Positions 16,033 to 29,937 of a stretch of 64,000 bases of DNA are shown one piece after another. The position numbers and the translations under genes were made by a program. Source of the DNA: Mycobacterium sp. D16Q13 (GTDB lineage: Bacteria; Actinomycetota; Actinomycetes; Mycobacteriales; Mycobacteriaceae). Numbering within the stretch: the first letter of the stretch is position 1; the number at the start of each line of letters is the position of its first letter. The notes under the pieces were generated by a model, which was given only the letters and a program-made list of their open reading frames with translations, did no database searches and was not told where the DNA came from. The stretch covers positions 286,021 through 350,020 of the forward strand of contig NZ_MAEW01000007.1 of the NCBI RefSeq assembly GCF_002013375.1. Reading direction: 5' to 3'.

Positions 16033-18263
16033 ATGGCAGCGGTCAGTGTCTCCAAACGTGCGGGAACGTGCTTGTGCCATGGGGTGCCCGCATATTCATC
16101 GCGCCAGGCCGACGACGTCAGCGCGTTCGGCGCCACACCCGGCACGTGCGTTTCGCCGTACTCGTCGGTGTAATCGAGGCCGAACCCGTTCGGGAGTGAG
16201 GCGTGTCCGGCCTGCATCATGTCGCTGATCTCGACGGTGGCCTCCGCACTACCCGCCGCGGTGGAGATGCGAACCCGGTCGCCGTCAGCGATGCCGAGCC
16301 GATGTGCGTCCTCCGGGCTTATCCGTAACGCGCCCTGCTGGTCCCGTTTACGCCAGGACGGATTACGCAGGATGTCGTTGGCGGTGTACGCCCGCCGCTC
16401 TCCCGCCGACAGCACGATCGGAAACTCCGGTGTCGTCAGCTGCGCCGGACGGGATGCCAATCCTCGTATTTCGTCCAGCATTTCAGGGATCGCAAGCGCG
16501 ATCTTACGGTCCGCGTGCGTAATGAGAGCGAAGTCGTCTTCGTACTCATGAATCGTGAAAGTCACACCGGACGGACTGTTCAAGATGGCGTCAAAGAGCG
16601 CGTTGCCATCCGGGTGCCCGGCCCGCGCCACCGCCTGCGGATAGGTCATCATGGCCTTCTGCGCCAGGCCCCACAGTGCGGCGGCACCCTCCAAGCCCTT
16701 GGGCAGGGTCGGTCCGAGGGTTTCGTACAGGACATACGGTGCCAGCGGACCGAGTGCCGGATTGGCCAACACCGCGAAGAAGGCCTGTAAGTAGGCATCC
16801 CGTCCCTGTGCGGCGGCTTCGCGCAGCGGCTGCAGCTCCGCGTCGTCGACCACTCCCAACGCTCGCACCAATCGGGCCCAAATCTCGGGCTCGGGCAAGG
16901 TCCCAGGCTCCGGTTCGAACAGTGGGTGCCTCAGCTGAAAGGTGTTGTGCGGAAACTCAAGATTGAAGAAGGTCGCCTCGACCTTCTCGAATTGGGTGGC
17001 CGCCGGCAGCACGTAATGGGCAAGACGGGCGGTCTCTGTCATCGCCACATCCACGACCACCAGGAGCTCCAAGGCCTGGAACGCCTCTTTGCACCGCGCC
17101 GAATCCGCCAGCGAGTGCGCAGGATTGCTACTCTCGACGACCATCGCGCGGAACCGGTCGGGATGATCGGTGAGGATCTCTTCGGGGATCACGTTGGAGG
17201 GCACCAGGCCACCAATGATCGGGGCTCCGGTCACCGGGGTCTTGCCGAAGAACCCGCCCATGAGTGGTGCCATCCATGAATGCAGGTGCTGGCCACCGCG
17301 TTTGGCGAAGTTTCCGGTGAGAATCCACAGCATCTTGTTGAGGTAGGAACTCAGGGTGCTGTTGGGGGCCTGCTGAATCCCGAGGTCTTCGAAGACCGCC
17401 ACGCTCTCGGCGGCGGCAACACGGCGGGCTGCCCGGCGGATGAGGTCCTCCGCTACACCGCAGCGCTGCGCGTAGTCGCTGATGGGTACCGCACGCAGCG
17501 CATCCCGAACCTCCTCGGTGCCGGTGACATGCTCGGCGAGAAATGCTTCATCACAGAGGCTCTCCTGCACCAGCACCGCGGCGAGCGCCGCAAGACACCA
17601 GGCGTCGGCACCGGGGCGCACCCGCAGGTGAAAGTCGGCCATCTTGGCGGTATCGGTGACCACCGGGTCGATGACGATCATCGAGCGCTGCGGATCCTTG
17701 GCGATCTCATTGAGCACCACCCTCGCCCGCGGAAAGCTCTGCGACATCCATGGGTTCTTCCCGACGAAGACCGACACCTCGGCATGCTCGAACTCACCGC
17801 GGGTGTGCCCGCCATAGAGATTCTTGTCGATCCAGGCCTCGCCCGTCTTCTCCTGCGCCAGTGCGTTAGAGCGGTACTTGGACCCGATGGCCTTGAGGAA
17901 GGCGCCACTGTAAGCGCCGCCCAGGTGATTGCCCTGACCGCCGCCACCGTAATAGAAGATCTTGTCGCCGCCATAGCTGTCACGGATGTGCTTGAAGCCC
18001 TCGGCGATCTCCACGATCGCCGTATCCCAGTCGATTTCCTCGTATGTGCCGTCGGAGCGCCGCCTCATGGGTGAGGTCAGCCGGTTGGCATTGTTCTGGT
18101 AGTGATCCAGGCGCAATGCCTTGTTACAGGTGTACCCCTGGGATGCCGGGTGGTCTTTGTCGCCACGGATCTTGGCGAGTGTTCGCCCCTCGGTCTGGAC
18201 AACGATGCCGCAGTTGCACTCACACAGGATGCAGGCGGTGGGCAGCCAGTTGGTGGCGGTCAT
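16029..18263 (-). CDS. Molybdopterin oxidoreductase with [4Fe-4S] domain (Rv0197-like)
   Basis: A 744-residue member of the DMSO-reductase superfamily. The N-terminal iron-sulfur motif has Cys at 11, 14, 18 and 46 (CILCECNCG and TCNKALR). Then come bis-MGD binding segments (FYYGGGGQGNHLGG, FVGKNPWMSQSFPRAR, IDPVVTDTAKMADFHLRVRPGADAW) and a C-terminal molybdopterin dinucleotide-binding barrel (ANDILRNPSWRKRD, HRLGIADGDRVRI). No signal peptide, so cytosolic. It resembles Rv0197 of M. tuberculosis, which also stands beside a TetR gene (Rv0196). The substrate is unknown. ATG overlaps the upstream TetR stop by 4 bases. At the position where relatives place a Cys, Sec or Ser molybdenum ligand I see RSNALAQEKTG, without one. 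Confidence 0.88.
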   Translation of the reverse strand: MTATNWLPTACILCECNCGIVVQTEGRTLAKIRGDKDHPASQGYTCNKALRLDHYQNNANRLTSPMRRRSDGTYEEIDWDTAIVEIAEGFKHIRDSYGGDKIFYYGGGGQGNHLGGAYSGAFLKAIGSKYRSNALAQEKTGEAWIDKNLYGGHTRGEFEHAEVSVFVGKNPWMSQSFPRARVVLNEIAKDPQRSMIVIDPVVTDTAKMADFHLRVRPGADAWCLAALAAVLVQESLCDEAFLAEHVTGTEEVRDALRAVPISDYAQRCGVAEDLIRRAARRVAAAESVAVFEDLGIQQAPNSTLSSYLNKMLWILTGNFAKRGGQHLHSWMAPLMGGFFGKTPVTGAPIIGGLVPSNVIPEEILTDHPDRFRAMVVESSNPAHSLADSARCKEAFQALELLVVVDVAMTETARLAHYVLPAATQFEKVEATFFNLEFPHNTFQLRHPLFEPEPGTLPEPEIWARLVRALGVVDDAELQPLREAAAQGRDAYLQAFFAVLANPALGPLAPYVLYETLGPTLPKGLEGAAALWGLAQKAMMTYPQAVARAGHPDGNALFDAILNSPSGVTFTIHEYEDDFALITHADRKIALAIPEMLDEIRGLASRPAQLTTPEFPIVLSAGERRAYTANDILRNPSWRKRDQQGALRISPEDAHRLGIADGDRVRISTAAGSAEATVEISDMMQAGHASLPNGFGLDYTDEYGETHVPGVAPNALTSSAWRDEYAGTPWHKHVPARLETLTAAI

Positions 18264-18832
18264 GACAAAGCCTCCTCGATCAGCGTGCGTAATTGCTTAT
18301 GCACCACATCGATTGGTGTGATGTCATGGATCGATCGCGCGACGATGATGGCCCCCTCCAACGAGGTTGTCATCAGCATCGCCAGCTCGTCGGCACGCGC
18401 ACGGGCGACGCCGGCACTGGCCAGCTTGTCCGCGATGATGCCGATCCAACGCTGGAAGACGGCCGCCGAGTGCTCGATAAGCTTCTGATTACTGGCCGGA
18501 CTCTCCGGATCCCCTGCCTCGACCGCGACCGCCACCACGGGGCATCCCGCACGGAAGTCGCTGCGCACCAACTGCTTCCGATAAGAGGCGACAAGCGTGT
18601 CCAGAGCCTCCACCCCCGAGGGTGTGGAGTCGATCATCCCGGCAATGTACTCACCGGCCAGATCCACTGCCTCGCCAAGTAACTGAGTGCGTCCGCCGGG
18701 AAAGTAGTGATACGCCGAGCCGCGCGGCGCGCCGCTGTGTTCGAGCACATCGGAGATGGCCGTCGCGTGGGCACCACGCTCGCGAATCAGCAGGGCGGCC
18801 GAGGCCACCATTCGTTCACGCGGGGTGCTCAA
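18260..18832 (-). CDS. TetR-family regulator (LmrA/YxaF type, Rv0196-like)
   Basis: A 190-residue TetR protein. HTH in ISDVLEHSGAPRGSAYHYFPGGRTQLLGEAV, the short recognition helix pattern of the LmrA/YxaF branch, and a C-terminal domain with FRAGCPVVAVAVEA. Its stop overlaps the start of the molybdopterin oxidoreductase by 4 bases, so both form one operon. It is divergent from the crotonase gene, with a 6-bp-arm inverted repeat (18861-18880) in the 73-base gap. It probably represses both directions. Confidence 0.9.
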   Translation of the reverse strand: MSTPRERMVASAALLIRERGAHATAISDVLEHSGAPRGSAYHYFPGGRTQLLGEAVDLAGEYIAGMIDSTPSGVEALDTLVASYRKQLVRSDFRAGCPVVAVAVEAGDPESPASNQKLIEHSAAVFQRWIGIIADKLASAGVARARADELAMLMTTSLEGAIIVARSIHDITPIDVVHKQLRTLIEEALS

Positions 18833-18860
18833 TCGTCGTCCTTCCCGAGGTGCACATGGC

Positions 18861-18880
18861 TATGTATGCTGCTCTACATA
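18861..18880. promoter_or_regulatory. Inverted repeat between divergent TetR and crotonase genes
   Basis: TATGTA (18861-18866) and TACATA (18875-18880) with an 8-base spacer, in the middle of the short divergent promoter region. Candidate operator for the adjacent TetR protein. Confidence 0.5.
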
Positions 18881-18905
18881 ATCCGCTAACGACACGGAGA
18901 AGTCA

Positions 18906-19687
18906 ATGTCTGAGTACGAAACCCTGAGCATCCGGCGCGACGGATACGTCCTGGTGATCGGCCTAAACCGACCCGCCAAGCGCAACGCGTTCGACAAGGC
19001 GATGCTGCAGGAGCTATCACGGGCGTTCGGCGAATTCGATGCGGATGCCGAGCTGCGGGCCGCCGTCCTGCACGGGGAGGGGACGATGTTCACCGCCGGC
19101 CTCGACCTGGCCAGCGTGGCGGCTGAGATTCAGAACGGCGCGTCATTGACCGCCGAGAACGGAATCAACCCGTGGCAGGTCGACGGTACGCACTTGTCCA
19201 AGCCGCTTGTCGTCGCCGTGCATGGCAAGGTACTCACGCTGGGCATCGAGCTCGCGCTCGCCGCAGATATCGTGATCGCGGACGAGACCGCGACGTTCGC
19301 ACAGCTTGAGATCAACCGTGGCATCTATCCGTTCGGTGGCGCCACCATTCGCTTCCCGCGTACAGCGGGTTGGGGCAACGCGATGCGTTGGATGCTGACG
19401 GCGGAGCCCTTCGACGCCACCGAGGCTCATCGCATCGGGATCGTGCAGGAGGTCGTACCTGTCGGCGAACATGTCGACAAGGCGATTGCGATCGCCCACA
19501 CCATCGCGCGCCAAGCGCCGCTGGGTGTGCAAGCTACCCTGCGAAACGCTCGGTTGGCTCTCGCCGAGGGCGAGGCCGCTGCCGAAGTACAGCTTGTGCC
19601 CACCATCCGCGAGCTGTTCACCACCGAGGACGCCGCCTTGGGCGTGCAGGCATTCTTGACCCGCACCGCCGCCGAGTTCGTGGGTCG

Positions 19688-19691
<4 letters not shown>
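18906..19691 (+). CDS. Enoyl-CoA hydratase/isomerase (crotonase) family protein
   Basis: A 261-residue crotonase. The CoA-binding and oxyanion-hole segments are visible: [10 protein letters not shown] near the N-terminus, [11 protein letters not shown] at about 60, and [32 protein letters not shown] at about 100-135. The usual hydratase glutamates are not evident (GKVLTLGIE in place of GxxxGGGxE), so the exact reaction is uncertain. ATG 18906 has GGAGAAG upstream. Divergent from the TetR-oxidoreductase operon. Its stop shares the CTAG at 19688-19691 with the convergent jetC gene. Confidence 0.85.
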
Positions 19692-25228
<5,537 letters not shown>

Positions 25229-25289
25229 CGCACACCTCCATCACATCGCTCGCGCTTGTTCCCCGGCCAGCGCGGCCGTCATAGCCGCT

Positions 25290-25311
25290 GGCCCGGAAAA
25301 CCTACCGGGCC
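25290..25311 (-). terminator. GC-rich hairpin between acyl-AMP ligase and jetA genes
   Basis: GGCCCGG (25290-25296) and CCGGGCC (25305-25311) around an 8-base loop. It lies after the end of the ligase gene relative to transcription. There is no U-run, so termination is only possible, not shown. Confidence 0.35.
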
Positions 25312-25364
25312 GACGGGGGCGTGGCGAATGGGCTCGCTGACGTGGGACAAATGAGGCAAATGAG

Positions 25365-27176
25365 TTAGCTGGGATCTCCGTGGACACCCAGGGTGCCGTC
25401 CATGTACTGGCGGCGGCATGCCCATCGCGCCAGCTTTCCGCTGGTGGTCCGCGGGATGGCACCCGCAGGGAGCAATCGCACGTCGGAGAGTTCCAGGCCG
25501 TGTTGGGCGTGGGCCGCCGCACGGATCGCGTCGATGGCCTCCTGCGGGTCGGCCTTGGCGGTACGCGAGGCCCGCTCGGCGACGATGACCAGACCGTCAT
25601 CGACGGTGAACGCGGTGACGTATCCGCGGCGGACAATCGGCGAGGCATCAGCGACGGTGGCCTCGATGTCCTGCGGGTAGTGGCCGCGCCCATCCACGGT
25701 GAGGTGGTCGGCGATGCGGCCGGTCACGTACAGCTCACCGTCGAGGTAGAAGCCCAAATCACCGGTGCGCAGCCAGTCGCCGCCCGCCTTGGCCTTATCA
25801 GCATGGCTCGTCGCGAGCGTCTCGCCGAGCCGGGCGTGAAATGTCCTCGCCGTATCCTCGGGGCGCCCCCAATACCCACGCCCAACGTTGTTGCCCCGCA
25901 ACCAGATTTCGCCAATGCGACCGTCTGCGAGCTCATTGCTCGTCTCGGGGTCCACGATGACACCCGCGAGACTGCGGGCAAGTTGGCCACAGGACACATG
26001 GACGGTGGCAGTGGGCGCATCGGGGGCGGTGGGCACCGCCCGGCCTTCGGCGAGCTGGTCGCGGTCGAGGTAGATGACAGAGGGTTCGGCATCCGGGGCG
26101 ATATTCGAGATGAACAGGACCGCCTCGGCGATACCGTAGGACGGTTTGAACGCGGTCGCCGGTAATCCGAAGGGCACGAAGGCTTTTTCGAACGTACGGA
26201 TGGCGTCAATACGCACCGGCTCGGAGCCGATGATCATCACGACATTGCCCAGGTCGATGTCCGCGCCGGCCTTGGGTACACCACGTTGCGCGGTGTACTC
26301 GTAGGCAAAGTTCGGCGCGGCGGTGATCACGCGGCCTTCCTTGCATCCATCGGAAAGCGCCTTGATCCAGCGTTGCGGGCGACGGACAAAGGCTGTCGGC
26401 GACATGAGGGTGGAGTGGCCGCCGTAGACAGTCGGAAAGCCGATCATGGACAGACCCATATCGTGGTACAGCGGTAACCAGCTGCAGCCGTGAGTGTTTC
26501 GGTCCAGCAGATCGATCGACAGGATCATCTGGGTCAGGTTGACACCGACGGCGCGATGAGTGATCTCCACTCCGACCGGCGGGCGCGTGGCGCCTGAGGT
26601 GTACTGCAGATGTGAGATGTCGTCATCCACGAGATGCACGTACTCAAAGGTGTCCCCCGCGTCGTCGGGGATCTCGTCGATGACCAGGATTGTCGGCGCG
26701 GGGATCTCGGTGAGGCCGTCGAGAAACTCACGAACGGCTCCGCGTACCGCGGCCGTGGTCAGGACAACCGTGGGCGTGCAGTCCCGCAACGCGGTATCCA
26801 GACGCTCGGCGTGGCCGGGCAGCTCGGGGGCGAAGAGTGGCACCGCGATGGCGCCGGCCTTGATCGCCGAGAAGAATCCGACGACATAGTCCAGACCCTG
26901 CGGAGCCAAGACGGCTACCCGATCACCCCGTTCGATGTGGCGTTGCAGCGTGGCGGCCACCGCCTTCAGGCGCACCCCGAGCTGGGACCAGGTGAGCTCG
27001 ATGCGGGCGCCGTCCTCGGAGGTGGTGAAGTCCAGATAGCGATACGCGACGGTGTCACCGACGTTCCTGATGTTGCGCTCGATGAGGGATATCAGGGTGG
27101 TGCCGGGTGGCAATGCGACGTTTCCGTCGGCATCCAGGCAATCGTCGATATCAAGCAAACCGTCAGCGCGAACCAC
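25365..27176 (-). CDS. Fatty acyl-AMP ligase (FadD32-like FAAL)
   Basis: About 603 residues of the adenylate-forming superfamily. Motifs in order: P-loop-like HLQYTSGATRPPVGV, SWLPLYHDMGLSMIGF, AAPNFAYEYTAQRGV, FKPSYGIAEAVLF, WLRTGDLGFY, GRHYPQD-type DGRGHYPQDIE and the C-terminal lysine in TSGKLARW. The HDMGL and NFAYEY segments mark the fatty acyl-AMP ligase branch that activates fatty acids for polyketide synthases rather than making acyl-CoA. No polyketide synthase gene is nearby. The first motif has Ala where FadD32 has Ser (TSGSTR). GTG 27176 is chosen because the longer in-frame extension (to 27257) would run into the tRNA gene. Confidence 0.88.
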   Translation of the reverse strand: MVRADGLLDIDDCLDADGNVALPPGTTLISLIERNIRNVGDTVAYRYLDFTTSEDGARIELTWSQLGVRLKAVAATLQRHIERGDRVAVLAPQGLDYVVGFFSAIKAGAIAVPLFAPELPGHAERLDTALRDCTPTVVLTTAAVRGAVREFLDGLTEIPAPTILVIDEIPDDAGDTFEYVHLVDDDISHLQYTSGATRPPVGVEITHRAVGVNLTQMILSIDLLDRNTHGCSWLPLYHDMGLSMIGFPTVYGGHSTLMSPTAFVRRPQRWIKALSDGCKEGRVITAAPNFAYEYTAQRGVPKAGADIDLGNVVMIIGSEPVRIDAIRTFEKAFVPFGLPATAFKPSYGIAEAVLFISNIAPDAEPSVIYLDRDQLAEGRAVPTAPDAPTATVHVSCGQLARSLAGVIVDPETSNELADGRIGEIWLRGNNVGRGYWGRPEDTARTFHARLGETLATSHADKAKAGGDWLRTGDLGFYLDGELYVTGRIADHLTVDGRGHYPQDIEATVADASPIVRRGYVTAFTVDDGLVIVAERASRTAKADPQEAIDAIRAAAHAQHGLELSDVRLLPAGAIPRTTSGKLARWACRRQYMDGTLGVHGDPS

Positions 27177-27229
27177 GATTTCAAGTCTAGGCGCGGATGG
27201 AGATTGCACCGGGTCGCCCACGAGACCCC

Positions 27230-27315
27230 TGGTGCGGGCGGAGGGAGTCGAACCCACACGTTCTTACGAACACGGGCACCTAAAGCCCGCGCGGCTGCCA
27301 TTTCGCCACGCCCGC
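27230..27315 (-). tRNA. tRNA-Leu (anticodon TAG), CCA encoded
   Basis: Reads GCGGGCG acceptor (27315-27309) pairing with CGCCCGC (27240-27234), anticodon loop CTTTAGG giving UAG, a long class II variable arm (TGTTCGTAAGAACG), a GGTTCGACTCC T-loop, and an encoded CCA at 27232-27230. The long variable arm and anticodon identify leucine (CUA codons). Confidence 0.93.
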
Positions 27316-27390
27316 AGGGCTCCGATCGTACCTCGTCGCTGTCAGAGACCCCGGTTATGTTCGATCACACATTGCTTTTGAGGAGTTCCC

Positions 27391-28131
27391 GTGCGATCCG
27401 CAGACGAGTTTTGTCGAGTCCAACGGCTCATCCAGACCGGGATGAACGACTGTGCCATCGCACGTCACACAGGGATACCTCGACCGACGGTGCGAGATTG
27501 GCGCTGCCGGCCTGGAGTCCTCATTAGGGCATCTACCAACGTGACAGCCTGTGGGGCAGCTCACGATCAGTCTTCGCTACATGCAGCAAGCTACGCCTAC
27601 CTCCTAGGCCTCTATCTAGGCGATGGCTGCATCTCACGGGACAGACGTACCTGGCGTCTCAGGATCACCTTGGACCGGAATTATCCGGTCATCATCGAGC
27701 AGTGTCGAGCCGCAATCGATGTTTTGATGCCTGGACAGCATGCCGCGATTGTTCAGTGCCCCAAGGGATGTGTGCAGGTCTCTCATTACTCCAAACACTG
27801 GCCTTGCCTGTTCCCTCAGCACGGCCCCGGCCGCAAGCACCATCGCAAGATCGCCCTCGAACCGTGGCAGCAAGACCTCGTCGATCAGGCCACCGAAGAC
27901 TTTCTTCGCGGCCTGATACACAGCGACGGCTGCCGGGTGATCGCCAACGACCGTGGGGTCGCCAGCATCCGATACCACTTCACCAACCGCTCCGAAGACA
28001 TCCTCGGGCTCTTCACCGCCGCACTCGACAGTCTCGACATTCCCTGGAGCCGATCGACCAAGTACGTGGTCTCCATCTACCGCAAGGCGGCCACCGCACG
28101 TCTCGACGAGTTCATCGGACCGAAGCGCTGA
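27391..28131 (+). CDS. Free-standing HTH plus LAGLIDADG homing-endonuclease-like protein
   Basis: A 246-residue protein. Residues 10-40 form a helix-turn-helix (QTGMNDCAIARHTGIPRPTVRDW). Two LAGLIDADG-type helices follow: YLLGLYLGDGCIS near 70 and FLRGLIHSDGCRV near 172, each ending in an acidic-Gly pair, so a single chain with two endonuclease repeats. Related free-standing proteins occur in many actinobacteria; their cleavage activity is mostly untested. GTG 27391 has GAGGAG 6 bases upstream. It starts 76 bases from the 5' end of the tRNA-Leu gene on the opposite strand. The M. tuberculosis block this region matches has no equivalent, suggesting later insertion. Confidence 0.8.
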   Translation: MRSADEFCRVQRLIQTGMNDCAIARHTGIPRPTVRDWRCRPGVLIRASTNVTACGAAHDQSSLHAASYAYLLGLYLGDGCISRDRRTWRLRITLDRNYPVIIEQCRAAIDVLMPGQHAAIVQCPKGCVQVSHYSKHWPCLFPQHGPGRKHHRKIALEPWQQDLVDQATEDFLRGLIHSDGCRVIANDRGVASIRYHFTNRSEDILGLFTAALDSLDIPWSRSTKYVVSIYRKAATARLDEFIGPKR

Positions 28132-28178
28132 CCAGGGGCATCGGCATCGACATCCACCTCACGCGGTACCGTCAGAAG

Positions 28179-28547
28179 GTGTCCACTACACGGCGTCGGA
28201 GACCGGCACTCATCGTGCTGGTCGGCGTCAGTGCGCTCGCGTTCCTGGGCCTGGCCTACTGGCAGTTCCAGCGCTTCGAGTCGGTGACTGGTGACGGCCA
28301 GAACCTTGGTTATGCGTTGCAGTGGCCGCTATTCGCGGCATTTGTGATCTGGGCCTACCGGCGCTTCGTCCAGTACGAGGACGAGGGTCCGCCCCCGCCG
28401 CCCATCGATCGCGTGACCGAGATTCCTGAGGGGCTGCTGCCCGAGCGCCCCGCCGCCGCGAAGCCGGACCCCGCCGACCGCACACTCACCGAATACAACG
28501 CTTACCTCGCCGCCCTGGCCGAAGAAGATAGGAAGCCCGCCCCGTGA
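28179..28547 (+). CDS. LprD-like small membrane protein (Rv1343c-like)
   Basis: A 122-residue protein with an N-terminal STTRRRRPALI stretch, two membrane helices (VLVGVSALAFLGLAYWQF and GYALQWPLFAAFVIWAYRRF) and a proline-rich C-terminal tail ending near EYNAYLAALAEED. It matches M. tuberculosis Rv1343c (LprD) in length and in QNLGYALQWPLFA and GLLPERP. There is no lipobox cysteine, so the lipoprotein label is doubtful here. GTG 28179 gives the Rv1343c N-terminus and has AGAAGG upstream. Stop overlaps the next gene by 4 bases. Confidence 0.85.
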   Translation: MSTTRRRRPALIVLVGVSALAFLGLAYWQFQRFESVTGDGQNLGYALQWPLFAAFVIWAYRRFVQYEDEGPPPPPIDRVTEIPEGLLPERPAAAKPDPADRTLTEYNAYLAALAEEDRKPAP

Positions 28548-28897
28548 CTGAGCATGAAGCCACGTCCGACATAGTCACCACGCCGGTCGCGAAGATCCGC
28601 GGCGCACTGTGGCGCTATCGCATCCTGGCGTGGACCACCGGTGTCTGGCTGATCGCCCTGTGCTGGGAGATGTGGCTCAAATACATTGAGCACGTTCCGC
28701 ATCCGCCGAGCTGGATCGGGATCGTGCACGGCTGGATCTACTTCGTGTACCTGATCTTCACCACCGATCTGGCCATCAAGGTGCGCTGGCCGTGGCCGCG
28801 CACTGCTGGCACGCTGCTCGCAGGCACGATTCCGCTGCTCGGCTTCATCGTCGAGCATTACCGCACCAAGCAGGTCAAGGAACAGTTCGGCGTCTAG
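28544..28897 (+). CDS. DUF3817 membrane protein (Rv1342c-like)
   Basis: A 117-residue membrane protein with three hydrophobic helices (RILAWTTGVWLIALCWEMWL, WIGIVHGWIYFVYLIFTTDLAI, TAGTLLAGTIPLLGFIVEHY). Close to M. tuberculosis Rv1342c in length and in the WIGxVHGW and AGTIPLLG segments. GTG start overlaps the LprD-like gene by 4 bases, so they are one operon. A second DUF3817 protein is encoded at 52931-53284. Confidence 0.87.
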   Translation: MTEHEATSDIVTTPVAKIRGALWRYRILAWTTGVWLIALCWEMWLKYIEHVPHPPSWIGIVHGWIYFVYLIFTTDLAIKVRWPWPRTAGTLLAGTIPLLGFIVEHYRTKQVKEQFGV

Positions 28898-28913
28898 CCG
28901 AAAGAAATCTCCA

Positions 28914-28932
28914 ATGTCAGGAATACTGACAT
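28914..28932. promoter_or_regulatory. Inverted repeat upstream of the quinone-oxidoreductase-like gene
   Basis: ATGTCAG (28914-28920), 5-base spacer, CTGACAT (28926-28932), all within the 58-base gap before the oxidoreductase start. Candidate operator; the binding protein is unknown. Confidence 0.45.
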
Positions 28933-28955
28933 GACGATGCGGCTTGGATAGCGGT

Positions 28956-29891
28956 ATGACCACTACACATGCAGTTGTCGCCACCGCATATGGCGCATCC
29001 GATGTCCTCGAACTCCGCGAAGTGCCGATCGACGGTCCCGGCGAGGGCGAAGTCCTTGTCGACGTCAAGGCCGCCGGCGTTAATCCGATCGACTGGAAGT
29101 TGTACTCGGGAGCTTTCGGTACCGACCCTGCGAATCTCCCGATGCGCCTCGGTCTCGAGGTGTCCGGAACAGTCGCAGCTGTCGGTTCAGGTGTCGACGG
29201 GCTCAAACCCGGCGACGACGTCATCGCTGCCGGGCAGATCGGCGGCTACGCCGGGCAGATCATCGCCTCGGCGGATGAGGTGTTCAAGAAGCCTGCGAAT
29301 CTATCCTTTGCCGAAGCTGCCGGATTCCTCCTCACCGGGCAGACCGCGGTCCACCTCCTGGAAGCCACCAACGTCACCGAGGGCGACACCGTCCTGATTC
29401 ACGGTGCCGCGGGCGGTGTGGGGCTGCTTGCCACCCAGCTCGCAAAGGCCCGTGGCGCGACGGTGATCGCCACCGCGAGCGCTGCCCGCCACGACCAGCT
29501 GCGCGGTTATGGCGCGATTCCCGTCGAGTACGGCCCCGGTTTGCAAGATCGTGTCAGCGCCATCGGATCCGTCGACGCCGCCCTCGACCTCGTCGGCACC
29601 GACGAGGCTGCCGACGTCTCCCTGGCGCTCGTTGCCGACAAAGACCGCATCGCGACGATTGCCGGATTTGGCCGTGCCGCAAGCGATGGCTTCAAGGCGC
29701 TGGGCGGCGCCCCGGGCGCCGACGCAGGCACCGAGATACGGCTCGCGTCCCGTCCCGAGCTGATTCGACTGGCGAGCAACGGCGAACTGAAAGTCACCGT
29801 CGACCGCACCTATCCATTGGCCGAAGCGCGCCAGGCCCACGAGTACGTACAGACCGGTCACGCCCGCGGAAAGATCATCCTGCAGCCATAA
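28956..29891 (+). CDS. Zinc-independent NADP-dependent quinone oxidoreductase-like protein (MDR family)
   Basis: A 311-residue medium-chain dehydrogenase/reductase. N-terminal GroES-like part (VVATAYGASDVLELREVPIDGPGEGEVLVDVKAAGVNPIDWK) lacks the zinc ligands of alcohol dehydrogenases. The nucleotide-binding motif is VLIHGAAGGVGLLATQLAKARGA near 150, and the C-terminus ends HARGKIILQP as in quinone oxidoreductases. It reduces quinones or enones with NADPH in the cytosol. ATG 28956 is preferred over an in-frame TTG 12 bases earlier. Convergent with rdgB across a strong terminator. Confidence 0.87.
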   Translation: MTTTHAVVATAYGASDVLELREVPIDGPGEGEVLVDVKAAGVNPIDWKLYSGAFGTDPANLPMRLGLEVSGTVAAVGSGVDGLKPGDDVIAAGQIGGYAGQIIASADEVFKKPANLSFAEAAGFLLTGQTAVHLLEATNVTEGDTVLIHGAAGGVGLLATQLAKARGATVIATASAARHDQLRGYGAIPVEYGPGLQDRVSAIGSVDAALDLVGTDEAADVSLALVADKDRIATIAGFGRAASDGFKALGGAPGADAGTEIRLASRPELIRLASNGELKVTVDRTYPLAEARQAHEYVQTGHARGKIILQP

Positions 29892-29899
29892 CCCTGCGC

Positions 29900-29928
29900 G
29901 AGCAGTCCCCGGCGTGCGGGGACTGCTC
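29900..29928. terminator. Bidirectional hairpin terminator between oxidoreductase and rdgB genes
   Basis: GAGCAGTCCCC (29900-29910) and GGGGACTGCTC (29918-29928), perfect 11-bp stem with a 7-base loop, in the 46-base gap between two convergent genes. No long U-run on either side, as is common for mycobacterial terminators. Confidence 0.75.
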
Positions 29929-29937
29929 TCCAGGAGG

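Noticed and set aside
17280..18074. A 264-codon plus-strand frame inside the molybdopterin oxidoreductase gene
   Set aside because: Antisense shadow of a well-conserved gene; composition reflects the high GC third positions of the real frame.
27177..27257. N-terminal extension of the acyl-AMP ligase into the tRNA-Leu gene
   Set aside because: The extension has no family similarity and would overlap the 3' part of the tRNA.
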